Shown in pieces: positions 9,351 to 18,028 of a stretch of DNA of 64,000 nucleotides. The notes beneath the pieces were generated by a model that made no database searches, was not told the origin of the DNA, and worked only from the letters and a program-made list of their open reading frames with translations. Made by a program: the position numbers and the translations under genes. The DNA comes from Streptomyces sp. 1222.5 (GTDB taxonomy: Bacteria; Actinomycetota; Actinomycetes; Streptomycetales; Streptomycetaceae). Location: positions 5,082,001-5,146,000 of the forward strand of contig NZ_FNSZ01000001.1 of the NCBI RefSeq assembly GCF_900105245.1, read 5' to 3'. Each line of letters opens with the position of its first letter. Position 1 is the first letter of the stretch.

Positions 9351-9388
9351 CGACCGGGGATACCCCACAAATGGGGTATCCCCGGTCG
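9351..9388 (+). terminator. Strong hairpin terminator between rplO and secY
   Basis: A 17-bp perfect stem (9351-9367 with 9372-9388) encloses a CAAA loop. No T-run follows, only a short TCGTTCCT stretch, which is usual for Streptomyces. It should end or reduce transcription from the ribosomal genes and implies that secY has its own promoter in the remaining ~160 bases. Confidence 0.8.
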
Positions 9389-9445
9389 GTCGTTCCTAGG
9401 GCGGTGCTCTCGCCGGTAAGGTGGCCTGCACTGCCCACTTTCGAT

Positions 9446-9467
9446 GGGTGCCTCCGATGGGGCACCC
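9446..9467 (+). promoter_or_regulatory. Leader hairpin upstream of secY
   Basis: GGGTGCC (9446-9452) can pair with GGCACCC (9461-9467) across an 8-base loop, between the rplO terminator and the secY start. Below it, TTGACC at 9478-9483 could be a -35 box, but no good -10 follows at 17-19 bases. The secY promoter therefore stays unassigned. Confidence 0.3.
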
Positions 9468-9551
9468 TGAGCGGCAGTTGACCGTTATCTATTCGTCGAA
9501 CTTCAAGACCGTCACCCTTGACGCAGTTGCGCGGGGGTCGCAGGAGGCACC

Positions 9552-10865
9552 GTGCTCACCGCGTTCGCCCGGGCGTTCAAGACGCCCGACCTGCGCAAGA
9601 AGCTGCTCTTCACGCTGGCCATCATCGTGGTCTACCGGGTCGGTACCCACATTCCGATCCCCGGCGTCAACTACAAGGCCGTCCAGCAGTGTGTGACCGA
9701 GGCGTCGGGCAACCAGGGCCTGTTCGGCCTCGTGAACATGTTCAGCGGCGGTGCGCTGCTGCAGATCACGGTCTTCGCGCTCGGCATCATGCCGTACATC
9801 ACGGCCAGCATCATCCTTCAGCTGCTGACCGTGGTCATCCCGCGTCTGGAAGCCCTGAAGAAGGAGGGTCAGGCGGGTACGGCGAAGATCACGCAGTACA
9901 CCCGCTACCTGACCGTGGCGCTCGCCATCCTGCAGGGCACCGGCCTGGTGGCCACCGCCCGCAGCGGTGCGCTCTTCAACGGCTGCTCGGTCGCCACGAG
10001 CATCGTGCCGGACCAGGCGATCTTCTCGACGATCACCATGGTGATCTGCATGACCGCCGGTACGGCCGTCGTGATGTGGCTCGGTGAGCTGATCACCGAC
10101 CGCGGTATCGGCAACGGCATGTCGATCCTGATGTTCATCTCGATCGCCGCGACGTTCCCCTCCGCCCTGTGGGCCATCAAGAAGCAGGGCACCCTGGCCG
10201 GCGGCTGGATCGAGTTCAGCACCGTGATCCTGGTCGGCCTGGTCATGGTCGCGCTCGTCGTCTTCGTCGAGCAGGCCCAGCGCCGCATCCCGGTGCAGTA
10301 CGCGAAGCGCATGATCGGCCGCCGCTCCTACGGCGGAACCTCCACGTACATCCCGCTCAAGGTGAACCAGGCGGGTGTGATTCCCGTCATCTTCGCCTCT
10401 TCGCTGCTCTACATTCCGGCACTCGTGGCGCAGTTCGCAGGGGGCAAGTCGGGCTGGAAGACCTGGGTCGAGCAGAACCTGACCAAGGGCGACCACCCGA
10501 TTTACATCACTTCGTACTTCTTGCTCATCGTTTTCTTCGCGTTCTTCTATGTGGCGATCTCCTTCAACCCCGAGGAAGTCGCCGACAACATGAAGAAGTA
10601 TGGTGGCTTCATCCCGGGCATCCGGGCTGGCCGACCGACCGCTGAGTACCTCAGCTACGTGCTCAACCGGATCACCTGGCCGGGTTCGCTGTATCTGGGT
10701 CTGATCGCTCTCGTACCGACAATGGCGTTGGTGGGCTTCGGGGCAAGCCAGAACTTCCCCTTCGGCGGGACCAGCATCCTGATCATCGTGGGTGTCGGCC
10801 TCGAGACGGTGAAGCAGATCGAGAGCCAGCTCCAGCAGCGCAATTACGAAGGGTTCCTCCGCTGA
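9552..10865 (+). CDS. secY: Protein translocase subunit SecY
   Basis: SecY (437 aa) is the pore subunit of the SecYEG channel in the cytoplasmic membrane. About ten hydrophobic segments are visible, starting near residue 18 (LLFTLAIIVVYRVGTHIPIPG). The plug/TM2 region has NMFSGGALLQITVFALGIMPYI, and the cytosolic loop has RIPVQYAKRM. The GTG start is set by CAGGAGGCACC. adk overlaps its stop by one base (TGATG), the classic secY-adk-map arrangement. Confidence 0.97.
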   Translation: MLTAFARAFKTPDLRKKLLFTLAIIVVYRVGTHIPIPGVNYKAVQQCVTEASGNQGLFGLVNMFSGGALLQITVFALGIMPYITASIILQLLTVVIPRLEALKKEGQAGTAKITQYTRYLTVALAILQGTGLVATARSGALFNGCSVATSIVPDQAIFSTITMVICMTAGTAVVMWLGELITDRGIGNGMSILMFISIAATFPSALWAIKKQGTLAGGWIEFSTVILVGLVMVALVVFVEQAQRRIPVQYAKRMIGRRSYGGTSTYIPLKVNQAGVIPVIFASSLLYIPALVAQFAGGKSGWKTWVEQNLTKGDHPIYITSYFLLIVFFAFFYVAISFNPEEVADNMKKYGGFIPGIRAGRPTAEYLSYVLNRITWPGSLYLGLIALVPTMALVGFGASQNFPFGGTSILIIVGVGLETVKQIESQLQQRNYEGFLR

Positions 10866-11530
10866 TGCGTATCGTCCTCGTCGGGCCGCCGGGTGCCGGT
10901 AAGGGAACGCAAGCCGTCCGGCTCGCAGAGAAGCTGGCCGTCCCGCACATCTCCACCGGCGACCTTTTCCGGGCCAACATCAGCCGCCAGACCGAGCTGG
11001 GCAAGCTCGCGAAGTCCTACATGGACGCCGGCAACCTGGTCCCCGACGAGGTCACCATCGCGATGGCCAAGGACCGCATGGAGCAGCCGGACGCGGAGAA
11101 CGGCTTCCTGCTGGACGGCTTCCCGCGGAACGTGTCGCAGGCCGAGGCTCTGGACCAGCTCCTGGAGTCCGAGAACATCACGCTGGACGCGGTCCTGGAC
11201 CTGGAGGTCCCCGAGGACGAGGTCGTCAAGCGGATCGCCGGCCGGCGCATCTGCCGCAACGACTCCTCGCACGTCTTCCACGTGACGTACAGCCCGCCGA
11301 AGCAGGAGGGCGTCTGCGACGTCTGCGGCGGCGAGCTGTACCAGCGCGACGACGACTCCGAGGAGACGGTCCGCAAGCGGCTGGAGGTCTACCACACGCA
11401 GACCGAGCCGATCATCGACTACTACAAGGCGCAGGGCCTGGTCGTGACGATCTCCTCCCTGGGGCCCGTGGACGAGATCACGCAGCGGGCGCTGGAGGCA
11501 CTCAAGCGCGAGAAGGCCGAGAACAAGTAG
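10865..11530 (+). CDS. adk: Adenylate kinase
   Basis: Catalyses AMP + ATP to 2 ADP in the cytosol. The P-loop GPPGAGKGT spans residues 7-15; the AMP-binding DGFPR is at 84-88. The long LID of the bacterial type is present, with C130, C151 and C154 of the four-Cys zinc site, but the second position is D133 instead of Cys. Length (221 aa) is normal. It starts within the secY stop and is followed by a hairpin terminator. Confidence 0.97.
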   Translation: MRIVLVGPPGAGKGTQAVRLAEKLAVPHISTGDLFRANISRQTELGKLAKSYMDAGNLVPDEVTIAMAKDRMEQPDAENGFLLDGFPRNVSQAEALDQLLESENITLDAVLDLEVPEDEVVKRIAGRRICRNDSSHVFHVTYSPPKQEGVCDVCGGELYQRDDDSEETVRKRLEVYHTQTEPIIDYYKAQGLVVTISSLGPVDEITQRALEALKREKAENK

Positions 11531-11544
11531 ATCGCGGTCCTTCC

Positions 11545-11575
11545 GGCCGCGGTGCCCTCCCCGGGCGCCGCGGCC
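11545..11575 (+). terminator. Hairpin terminator after adk
   Basis: An 8-bp outer stem (11545-11552 with 11568-11575) continues through a T-G pair into a 4-bp inner stem with loop TCCCC. It lies 14 bases after the adk stop and separates secY-adk from map. The next ~50 bases (with TGTTGTACAGGT) probably hold a map promoter, which I cannot place exactly. Confidence 0.7.
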
Positions 11576-11629
11576 GTAGTGTTGTACAGGTAACCCAGTC
11601 GACCCAGGTGACGGAGAGCGCAGGCCCCC

Positions 11630-12466
11630 ATGGTGCAGATCAAGACCCCCGAGCAGATCGCCAAGATGCGTGCGGCGGGCCTGGTCGTCGCCGCCATCCA
11701 CGCGGCCACGCGTGAGGCCGCGGTCCCGGGCGCCAGCACCAAGGATCTGGACGAGGTCGCCCGCAAGGTGCTGGCCGAGCACGGCGCGAAGTCGAACTTC
11801 CTGGGCTACGGCGGCTTCCCGGCGACGATCTGCACTTCGGTCAACGACGTGGTCGTGCATGGCATCCCCTCCGACGACGTCGTCCTCAAGGACGGCGACA
11901 TCATCTCCATCGACTGCGGCGCGATCGTCGACGGCTGGCACGGCGACGCCGCGTACACCGCGTTCGTGGGCTCCGGTCACGCCCCGGAGCTGGTCGAGCT
12001 CTCCCGGGTGACCGAGGAGTCGATGTGGGCCGGCATCGCGGCCATGAAGCAGGGCAACCGCCTGGTCGACATCTCCCGGGCGGTCGAGACGTACATCCGC
12101 CGCCAGCCGAAGGCCGGCGGCGGTCGCTACGGCATCATCGAGGACTACGGCGGCCACGGCATCGGCACCGAGATGCACATGGACCCGCACCTGCTGAACT
12201 ACGTCGACCGTCGCCGGGGCAAGGGTCCCAAGCTGGTCCCCGGCTTCTGCCTGGCGATCGAGCCGATGGTGTCCCTCGGCACCCCGCGCACCGAGGTCCT
12301 CGAGGACGACTGGACCGTCATCACGACGGACGGCACCTGGTCCTCGCACTGGGAGCACTCGGTCGCCCTCACCGAAGAGGGTCCGCTGGTCCTGACCGCC
12401 CCCGACGGCGGCAAGGCCAAGCTCGCGGAGTACGGCGTGACGGCCGCCCCCGACCCGCTGGCCTAG
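11630..12466 (+). CDS. map: Methionine aminopeptidase, type I
   Basis: Removes the initiator Met from nascent proteins at the ribosome. The expected dinuclear metal ligands are visible: D95, D106, H176, E211 and E242, with the substrate-binding H77. The protein (278 aa) is about the length of E. coli Map and lacks the N-terminal zinc extension of eukaryotic or MapB-type forms. The secY-adk-map-infA order is typical of Actinobacteria and Firmicutes. Confidence 0.96.
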   Translation: MVQIKTPEQIAKMRAAGLVVAAIHAATREAAVPGASTKDLDEVARKVLAEHGAKSNFLGYGGFPATICTSVNDVVVHGIPSDDVVLKDGDIISIDCGAIVDGWHGDAAYTAFVGSGHAPELVELSRVTEESMWAGIAAMKQGNRLVDISRAVETYIRRQPKAGGGRYGIIEDYGGHGIGTEMHMDPHLLNYVDRRRGKGPKLVPGFCLAIEPMVSLGTPRTEVLEDDWTVITTDGTWSSHWEHSVALTEEGPLVLTAPDGGKAKLAEYGVTAAPDPLA

Positions 12467-12530
12467 TCCGGACGCCTCGGGGGAGCGGTGTCCCGCATAG
12501 GGATCACCCCGATGGGGCAGGCTTCCTCGA

Positions 12531-12560
12531 TTCGCCTTTCCGGGTGCGCCGACGTAGACT
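12531..12560 (+). promoter_or_regulatory. Candidate promoter for infA-rpmJ-rpsM-rpsK-rpoA-rplQ
   Basis: TAGACT (12555-12560) is a close match to the Streptomyces -10 consensus TAGANT. A weak -35, TTCGCC (12531-12536), lies 18 bases upstream. It sits in the 197-base map-infA gap, giving a leader of about 100 bases. The -35 match is poor, so the call rests mainly on the -10 and its position. Confidence 0.4.
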
Positions 12561-12663
12561 GACTCGTCGGCTCTCGTGCACCCGCATGTCCGCATGCGCC
12601 CGTAAGGGAAATCCAGGGAAATGCCCGAGAGTCGATCAAGGTAGTCGATTCGAAGGGCGAAGC

Positions 12664-12885
12664 GTGGCCAAGAAGCAAGGTGCCATCGAGATCGAGGGCA
12701 CTGTCGTCGAGTCTCTGCCGAACGCCATGTTCAAGGTCGAGCTCCAGAACGGCCACCAGGTCCTGGCACACATCAGCGGCAAGATGCGTATGCACTACAT
12801 CCGCATCCTCCCTGACGACCGGGTCGTGGTGGAGTTGTCTCCTTACGACCTGACGCGTGGCCGGATCGTCTACCGGTACAAGTAG
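12664..12885 (+). CDS. infA: Translation initiation factor IF-1
   Basis: IF-1 (73 aa) is an S1/OB-fold protein that blocks the 30S A site during initiation. The GTG start is chosen because the protein then begins [16 protein letters not shown], the family consensus, after CGAAGGGCGAAGC. Further consensus: [25 protein letters not shown] and [11 protein letters not shown] at the end. The same frame stays open upstream by chance. Confidence 0.97.
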   Translation: MAKKQGAIEIEGTVVESLPNAMFKVELQNGHQVLAHISGKMRMHYIRILPDDRVVVELSPYDLTRGRIVYRYK

Positions 12886-12944
12886 ATCTTGCCCGCGCCC
12901 CGGAATCTTCCGGTGCGGTGGCACTGACCCGGAGAACCTCACCA

Positions 12945-13058
12945 ATGAAGGTCAAGCCGAGCGTCAAGAAGATCTGCGACAAGTGCAGGGTGATCCGCCG
13001 TCACGGTCGGGTCATGGTCATCTGCGAGAACCCGCGCCACAAGCAGCGCCAGGGCTGA
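12945..13058 (+). CDS. rpmJ: 50S ribosomal protein L36
   Basis: A 37-aa zinc-binding 50S protein that stabilises the 23S domain V/VI region. The zinc ligands C11, C14, C27 and H32 (CDKC...CENPRH) are all present, so this is the C+ form. The ATG follows CGGAGAACCTCACCA. It is the shortest gene here and sits 59 bases after infA, as in most actinobacteria. Confidence 0.96.
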   Translation: MKVKPSVKKICDKCRVIRRHGRVMVICENPRHKQRQG

Positions 13059-13150
13059 CGCACGACCGATCCCTCTGCATCCATCGCAGAGATTCGCGCG
13101 ACGCAAGCTGAATATGTTCATACGCAGAGCCCGAGCCATTGGCTCGACAC

Positions 13151-13191
13151 CCTCGGTTCGGAGGCCGAGGACCCGGTTCGTACCTGGTACG
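13151..13191 (+). promoter_or_regulatory. Palindromes in the rpmJ-rpsM spacer
   Basis: The 188-base spacer holds a CCTCGG/CCGAGG hairpin (13151-13170) and a 13-base palindrome CGTACCTGGTACG (13179-13191). It also has a CTCTGC/GCAGAG hairpin near 13075. No promoter is convincing. The last palindrome is ~55 bases upstream of rpsM and could be an operator or an mRNA fold; S4, the usual feedback regulator of this operon in E. coli, is not encoded here. Confidence 0.3.
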
Positions 13192-13246
13192 GCGGCCGGG
13201 AGCCGGCTCTGTGGAAGACCTCCGAAGATTCACCAGGAGCCATTGA

Positions 13247-13627
13247 ATGGCACGCGTTTCCGGTGTTGACATCCCGCGCGAAAAGCGCGTGGAGGTCGCC
13301 CTCACCTACGTGTTCGGCATCGGCCGGACCCTCTCCCAGCAGACGCTGGCCGAGACCGGTATCGACCCGAACACTCGCGTCCGTGACCTCAGCGAAGAGC
13401 AGCTGGTCGCGATCCGCGAGTACGTCGACAGCAACATCAAGACCGAGGGTGACCTCCGTCGCGAGATCCAGGCCGACATCCGCCGCAAGGTCGAGATCGG
13501 TTGCTACCAGGGTCTCCGTCACCGTCGCGGTCTGCCCGTCCGCGGTCAGCGCACCAGCACCAACGCTCGTACCCGCAAGGGCCCGCGTCGCGCCATCGCC
13601 GGCAAGAAGAAGCCGGGCAAGAAGTAG
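13247..13627 (+). CDS. rpsM: 30S ribosomal protein S13
   Basis: S13 (126 aa) spans the head of the 30S subunit and makes bridges to the 50S subunit. It begins [19 protein letters not shown] and contains the conserved C-terminal [20 protein letters not shown]. The ATG follows CACCAGGAGCCATTGA. Absence of rpsD (S4) between rpsK and rpoA is normal for Streptomyces, unlike many other bacteria. Confidence 0.97.
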   Translation: MARVSGVDIPREKRVEVALTYVFGIGRTLSQQTLAETGIDPNTRVRDLSEEQLVAIREYVDSNIKTEGDLRREIQADIRRKVEIGCYQGLRHRRGLPVRGQRTSTNARTRKGPRRAIAGKKKPGKK

Positions 13628-13692
13628 TCCGCAGCGGACACCTGTCCACGGTCTTCGCTGTAGGACCGACCACCTCCCGTAGGAGTTAGTAG

Positions 13693-14097
13693 ATGCCCCC
13701 CAAGGGACGTCAGGGCGCTGCCAAGAAGGTGCGCCGCAAGGAAAAGAAGAACGTCGCTCACGGCCACGCGCACATCAAGAGCACGTTCAACAACACGATC
13801 GTTTCGATCACGGACCCGTCCGGCAACGTGATCTCCTGGGCCTCCGCCGGCCACGTCGGCTTCAAGGGCTCCCGGAAGTCCACGCCGTTCGCCGCGCAGA
13901 TGGCCGCCGAGTCGGCTGCCCGCCGCGCCCAGGAGCACGGCATGCGCAAGGTCGACGTGTTCGTCAAGGGCCCGGGCTCCGGTCGTGAGACCGCGATCCG
14001 CTCCCTGCAGGCCACGGGCCTCGAGGTCGGCTCCATCCAGGACGTCACCCCGACCCCGCACAACGGTTGCCGTCCGCCGAAGCGTCGTCGCGTCTGA
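13693..14097 (+). CDS. rpsK: 30S ribosomal protein S11
   Basis: S11 (134 aa) sits on the platform next to the Shine-Dalgarno helix. Seen: [23 protein letters not shown], then [16 protein letters not shown] and the C-terminal [18 protein letters not shown]. The AGGAG is 7 bases before the ATG. A long hairpin separates it from rpoA. Confidence 0.97.
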   Translation: MPPKGRQGAAKKVRRKEKKNVAHGHAHIKSTFNNTIVSITDPSGNVISWASAGHVGFKGSRKSTPFAAQMAAESAARRAQEHGMRKVDVFVKGPGSGRETAIRSLQATGLEVGSIQDVTPTPHNGCRPPKRRRV

Positions 14098-14118
14098 CGC
14101 ACGGCAGGCACGGGATTC

Positions 14119-14154
14119 CGGGCGGTACCACCTCGCAAGAGGTCGTACCGCCCG
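14119..14154 (+). terminator. Hairpin between rpsK and rpoA
   Basis: A 10-bp stem (CGGGCGGTAC with GTACCGCCCG) continues past one mismatch into a 5-bp stem ACCTC/GAGGT with a GCAA tetraloop. It sits 21 bases after rpsK. As rpoA must still be transcribed, it is probably a partial terminator or a processing and stability element that sets rpoA apart from the ribosomal genes. Confidence 0.55.
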
Positions 14155-14168
14155 TACCCTTGCAGTAC

Positions 14169-14189
14169 CCGCACCTGTCATGGGTGCGG
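14169..14189 (+). promoter_or_regulatory. Second hairpin in the rpoA leader
   Basis: CCGCACC (14169-14175) pairs with GGTGCGG (14183-14189) over a 7-base loop, 54 bases before rpoA. With the larger hairpin just upstream, it gives the rpoA leader two stable structures in a 146-base gap. No regulator is apparent. Confidence 0.3.
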
Positions 14190-14243
14190 CCACCGTCGGA
14201 CGTCAAATAGCGGGCGTCCACGAATGAAGGATCTGATTCACAC

Positions 14244-15266
14244 ATGCTGATCGCTCAGCGCCCCTCGTTGACCGAAGAGGTCGTCGACGAGTTCCGCTCC
14301 CGGTTCGTGATCGAACCGCTGGAGCCGGGCTTCGGCTACACCCTCGGCAACTCTCTCCGTCGCACCCTCCTCTCGTCGATCCCCGGCGCTGCTGTCACCA
14401 GCATCCGCGTCGACGGTGTCCTGCATGAGTTCACCACCGTGCCGGGCGTCAAGGAGGATGTCACCGACCTGATCCTCAACATCAAGCAGTTGGTCGTCTC
14501 CTCGGAGCACGACGAGCCGGTCGTGATGTACCTGCGCAAGCAGGGCCCGGGTCTGGTCACCGCCGCCGACATCGCGCCCCCGGCCGGTGTCGAGGTGCAC
14601 AACCCCGACCTGGTCCTCGCCACGCTCAACGGCAAGGGCAAGCTGGAGATGGAGCTGACCGTCGAGCGCGGTCGCGGCTACGTCTCCGCCGTGCAGAACA
14701 AGCAGGTGGGCCAGGAGATCGGCCGTATCCCGGTCGACTCCATCTACTCGCCGGTCCTGAAGGTCACGTACAAGGTCGAGGCCACGCGTGTCGAGCAGCG
14801 GACCGACTTCGACAAGCTGATCGTCGACGTCGAGACGAAGCAGGCCATGCGTCCGCGTGACGCCATGGCGTCGGCGGGCAAGACCCTGGTCGAGCTGTTC
14901 GGTCTCGCCCGCGAGCTGAACATCGACGCCGAGGGCATCGACATGGGCCCGTCCCCCACGGACGCCGCCCTGGCCGCCGACCTGGCGCTGCCGATCGAGG
15001 AGCTCGAGCTCACCGTTCGGTCGTACAACTGCCTCAAGCGCGAGGGCATCCACTCCGTGGGTGAGCTCGTGGCTCGTTCCGAGGCCGACCTCCTGGACAT
15101 CCGCAACTTCGGTGCGAAGTCCATCGACGAGGTCAAGGCGAAGCTGGCCGGCATGGGCCTGGCCCTGAAGGACAGCCCGCCCGGATTCGACCCCACGGCC
15201 GCCGCCGACGCCTTCGGCGCCGACGACGACGCGGACGCGGGTTTCGTGGAGACCGAGCAGTACTGA
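14244..15266 (+). CDS. rpoA: RNA polymerase subunit alpha
   Basis: RpoA (340 aa) dimerises to nucleate RNA polymerase assembly; its C-terminal domain binds UP elements and activators. The N-terminal domain (about residues 1-230) shows [20 protein letters not shown]. The C-terminal helix-hairpin-helix domain (about 245-310) shows [27 protein letters not shown]. An acidic tail ([16 protein letters not shown]) ends the protein. The ATG is preceded by GAAGGATC. Confidence 0.97.
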   Translation: MLIAQRPSLTEEVVDEFRSRFVIEPLEPGFGYTLGNSLRRTLLSSIPGAAVTSIRVDGVLHEFTTVPGVKEDVTDLILNIKQLVVSSEHDEPVVMYLRKQGPGLVTAADIAPPAGVEVHNPDLVLATLNGKGKLEMELTVERGRGYVSAVQNKQVGQEIGRIPVDSIYSPVLKVTYKVEATRVEQRTDFDKLIVDVETKQAMRPRDAMASAGKTLVELFGLARELNIDAEGIDMGPSPTDAALAADLALPIEELELTVRSYNCLKREGIHSVGELVARSEADLLDIRNFGAKSIDEVKAKLAGMGLALKDSPPGFDPTAAADAFGADDDADAGFVETEQY

Positions 15267-15289
15267 TCCGGTACTGCGCGTGTCTCAGC

Positions 15290-15313
15290 TCCGGGGCTCG
15301 TAGGAGCCCCGGA
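15290..15313 (+). terminator. Hairpin between rpoA and rplQ
   Basis: A 10-bp perfect stem TCCGGGGCTC/GAGCCCCGGA with loop GTAG lies 23 bases after rpoA in a 125-base spacer. No T-run follows. rplQ has no clear promoter of its own, so partial termination or RNA stabilisation is more likely than complete termination. Confidence 0.5.
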
Positions 15314-15391
15314 TCTCCGACAGACAACCGTCTGCTCGGATACTGACTCCGGTACCTGACACGGCCGGGGCAGACACACAGGAGAAGAACC

Positions 15392-15886
15392 ATGCCGAAG
15401 CCCACCAAGGGTGCCCGTCTGGGCGGCAGCGCCGCGCACGAGAAGCTGCTCCTCGCGAACCTGGCGAAGAGCCTCTTCGAGCACGGCCGCATCACCACCA
15501 CCGAGGCGAAGGCCCGCCGCCTGCGCCCGTACGCCGAGCGTCTGGTCACCAAGGCGAAGAAGGGCGACCTTCACAACCGCCGTCAGGTGCTCCAGGTCAT
15601 CACGGACAAGAGCATCGTCCACACGCTCTTCGCCGAGATCGGCCCGCGCTACGAGAACCGTCCCGGTGGCTACACCCGCATCACCAAGATCGGTAACCGC
15701 CGTGGCGACAACGCGCCCATGGCCGTCATCGAGCTGGTCGAGGCGCTGACGGTGCAGCAGAAGGCCGTCGGTGAGGCCGAGGCCGCCACCAAGCGTGCGG
15801 TCAAGGAGGCCGACGAGGCCCAGGTCGAGGAGACCAAGGCCGAGGACGCCGTCGAGGCTCCGGCCGAGGAGTCCAAGGACGCCTGA
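15392..15886 (+). CDS. rplQ: 50S ribosomal protein L17 with acidic C-terminal tail
   Basis: L17 sits near the tunnel exit of the 50S subunit. The core (residues 1-~115) starts [21 protein letters not shown] and includes [21 protein letters not shown]. The last ~45 residues are Ala/Glu-rich ([20 protein letters not shown]...), an extension absent from E. coli L17 (127 aa) and common in actinobacteria. A strong terminator follows. Confidence 0.96.
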   Translation: MPKPTKGARLGGSAAHEKLLLANLAKSLFEHGRITTTEAKARRLRPYAERLVTKAKKGDLHNRRQVLQVITDKSIVHTLFAEIGPRYENRPGGYTRITKIGNRRGDNAPMAVIELVEALTVQQKAVGEAEAATKRAVKEADEAQVEETKAEDAVEAPAEESKDA

Positions 15887-15899
15887 GGCTCTGCCTGAC

Positions 15900-15942
15900 A
15901 CGGGAAGCGGGTCCGCCCTTCGGGGCGGGCCCGCTTTCCCGT
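15900..15942 (+). terminator. Terminator after rplQ, ahead of truA
   Basis: A stem of about 18 pairs with one bulge and a TTCG tetraloop (15919-15922) starts 14 bases after rplQ. This is the clearest end of the alpha block. truA begins 51 bases later, so truA expression would depend on readthrough or a promoter inside this gap. Confidence 0.75.
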
Positions 15943-15993
15943 TCCCCGAAGGCCACGGCTTTCCGAGGGGCACGGCCCTGAGAGGATTCCCAC

Positions 15994-16848
15994 GTGAGTG
16001 ACGAAGTACAGCCCGGTCATGTCCGCGTCCGCCTCGACCTGTCCTACGACGGCGGAGACTTCCACGGCTGGGCCAAGCAGGCCGGCGGCCGGCGGACCGT
16101 GCAGGGTGAGATCGAGGACGCCCTGCGCACGGTGACCCGGTCGAAGCGGACGTACGAGCTGACCGTCGCCGGGCGGACCGACGCGGGCGTCCACGCGCGC
16201 GGGCAGGTGGCGCACGTCGACCTGCCGGCCGAGCTGTGGGCGGAGCACCGGGAGAAGCTGCTGAAGCGGCTCGCCGGGCGGCTGTCGAAGGATGTGCGGG
16301 TCTGGCGGCTCACCGAGGCGCCGGCGGGCTTCAACGCCCGGTTCTCGGCGATCTGGCGCCGGTACGCGTACCGGGTGACGGACAACCCCGGTGGCGTCGA
16401 CCCGCTGCTGCGCGGTCATGTGCTCTGGCACGACTGGCCGCTCGACGTGGCCGCCATGAACGAGGCGGCCCGGGCGCTCGTCGGCGAGCACGACTTCGCC
16501 GCCTACTGCAAGAAGCGGGAGGGGGCGACCACCATCCGCACCCTCCAGGAGCTGAGCCTGGTGCGCGGGGCGGACGGCGTGGTCACGGCGACGGTCCGGG
16601 CGGACGCGTTCTGCCACAACATGGTGCGCTCGCTGATCGGCGCCCTGCTGTTCGTCGGGGACGGGCACCGCGGGCCGGAGTGGCCCGGGAAGGTGCTGGC
16701 CGCCGGTGTCCGGGACTCCGCCGTGCACGTCGTACGACCGCACGGGCTGACCCTGGAGGAGGTCGGCTACCCCGCCGACGAACTGCTCGCCGCGCGCAAC
16801 AAGGAGGCGCGGAACAAGCGCTCGCTTCCGTCGGCGGGGTGCTGCTGA
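15994..16848 (+). CDS. truA: tRNA pseudouridine(38-40) synthase TruA
   Basis: Converts U38-U40 of the tRNA anticodon arm to pseudouridine. The catalytic Asp is D63 in [12 protein letters not shown], and the substrate-binding [16 protein letters not shown] follows. The GTG start after GAGAGGATTCCCAC gives the usual N-terminus ([19 protein letters not shown]). Length is 284 aa. Its stop is one base from the stop of the convergent minus-strand gene. Confidence 0.95.
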   Translation: MSDEVQPGHVRVRLDLSYDGGDFHGWAKQAGGRRTVQGEIEDALRTVTRSKRTYELTVAGRTDAGVHARGQVAHVDLPAELWAEHREKLLKRLAGRLSKDVRVWRLTEAPAGFNARFSAIWRRYAYRVTDNPGGVDPLLRGHVLWHDWPLDVAAMNEAARALVGEHDFAAYCKKREGATTIRTLQELSLVRGADGVVTATVRADAFCHNMVRSLIGALLFVGDGHRGPEWPGKVLAAGVRDSAVHVVRPHGLTLEEVGYPADELLAARNKEARNKRSLPSAGCC

Positions 16849-16849
16849 G

Positions 16850-17731
16850 CTACCGGTTCACCGCCGCGGAGGCCTGGGCCTGACCGCGGCGGTGTATCTG
16901 GTTCACGGTGAACTGCGCCAGGTCGTTGCCGGTGCGGAAGACCTTGGTGTCCTTCGTGGTGACGTTCTTGCCGTCGGTGAAGCCGCTGATCGTGAAGTAG
17001 GCGTAGCGGCCGTAGGCGTTCGTCGTGGTGCGGCAGATCGCGGCGTCGCAGAAGTTCTTGACGCCCTTGCCGGACAGGGCGTTCACCAGGCTCTTCTTGC
17101 CGCTCGCCTGGGCCTTGGCCTTCGTGGCCCGCGCCGAGTCGTCGAAGACGGCGACGCCGACGGTGACCGCGATGCCGTCGGTGCTGTAGGTCACGCGCAT
17201 CAGACGGGTGCAGCCGTTGGCCGTCAGGACCTTCGGCAGATTGCCGCCGGCCGCCGAGGCGCAGTTCTTGGTGTCGGCCGTGGCGCCCTTCTTGTAGACG
17301 ACGTCGCCCATGGTCAGCCGTGTGCCCGGGAAGAGGGTGTCGGGGCTGAGCGGGGCGGTGTCCTTCTTGGCGCTGGATATGAAGTCCTTCGGGTCCAGCG
17401 GCGGCGGGGCGCTGGTGGGTTCGAAGGACGGCGCGGCGCTGCCCGAGGCGGGCAGGGAGGCACTGGCGGGCAGGTTGCTGGGGCCCGCCGTCGGGTTGTC
17501 GTCGTTCGCGGAGACGACGGCCATCGCGACGGCGGTGCCGATCGCGATCGTGGCGAGCGCGCCAGCGCCGATGAACAGCACCCGGCGGCGCTTGTTGCGC
17601 GTCTCCGAGGCCTCCGCGAGAGCGGCCCAGTCAGGAGTCCCGTCGTCGCTTGCGCTGTTCCACGGCTGCTGCTGGGAATTAGGTTTCCAGGGATCCCACT
17701 GAGACTGGGGACCCCCCTGCCCGTAACTCAT
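16850..17731 (-). CDS. Single-pass membrane protein with extracellular domain, function unknown
   Basis: A 293-aa protein not assigned to a named family. Residues 1-50 are Gln/Trp/Pro-rich and cytosolic (SYGQGGPQSQWDPWKP). One membrane helix lies at about 51-74 after KRRR, then a Ser/Pro linker and an external domain of ~170 residues with four or so Cys. The external part mentions repeated GDVVYKKG and YAYFTISGFTDGKN strands. The ATG at 17731 is preferred over an upstream ATG because the upstream residues look like random GC-rich sequence. Its end is 1 base from the truA stop, so the two genes converge without a terminator. I infer a cell-envelope sensor or solute-binding role, without proof. 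Confidence 0.7.
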   Translation of the reverse strand: MSYGQGGPQSQWDPWKPNSQQQPWNSASDDGTPDWAALAEASETRNKRRRVLFIGAGALATIAIGTAVAMAVVSANDDNPTAGPSNLPASASLPASGSAAPSFEPTSAPPPLDPKDFISSAKKDTAPLSPDTLFPGTRLTMGDVVYKKGATADTKNCASAAGGNLPKVLTANGCTRLMRVTYSTDGIAVTVGVAVFDDSARATKAKAQASGKKSLVNALSGKGVKNFCDAAICRTTTNAYGRYAYFTISGFTDGKNVTTKDTKVFRTGNDLAQFTVNQIHRRGQAQASAAVNR

Positions 17732-17823
17732 GGGGCGCATCTTAGACGGGGGGCGCGGGATGCAGGCGCGCGTCCGCCGGAGTGCCACCTTTGTCCCCGG
17801 ACGCGGTGTCGCGAGGACTCGTT

Positions 17824-17853
17824 TTGACCCTTCCGGGGCTGCCCAGGTAACCT
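17824..17853 (+). promoter_or_regulatory. Candidate promoter for rplM-rpsI
   Basis: TTGACC (17824-17829), 18 bases, TAACCT (17848-17853): a fair match to the HrdB consensus TTGACN/TAGANT. It lies in the 297-base gap between the divergent membrane-protein gene and rplM, and would give a leader of ~170 bases. The rest of the gap shows no open frame with coding character. Confidence 0.5.
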
Positions 17854-18028
17854 ACTTCTTCGTTGTGTATTGGCTTGCTCATTCTCACGGGACGGGCCCT
17901 TACACCGGTCCACCGGGCCGATGACCAGCGATCAGCACGCGGTTGCGTCACCGCAGTGCGGTCGAGGCTGTCGTGATCGTTTCGGTGACCTGTTCAGGAC
18001 CATTCACTCGAAGCGAAGGCTACGAACC

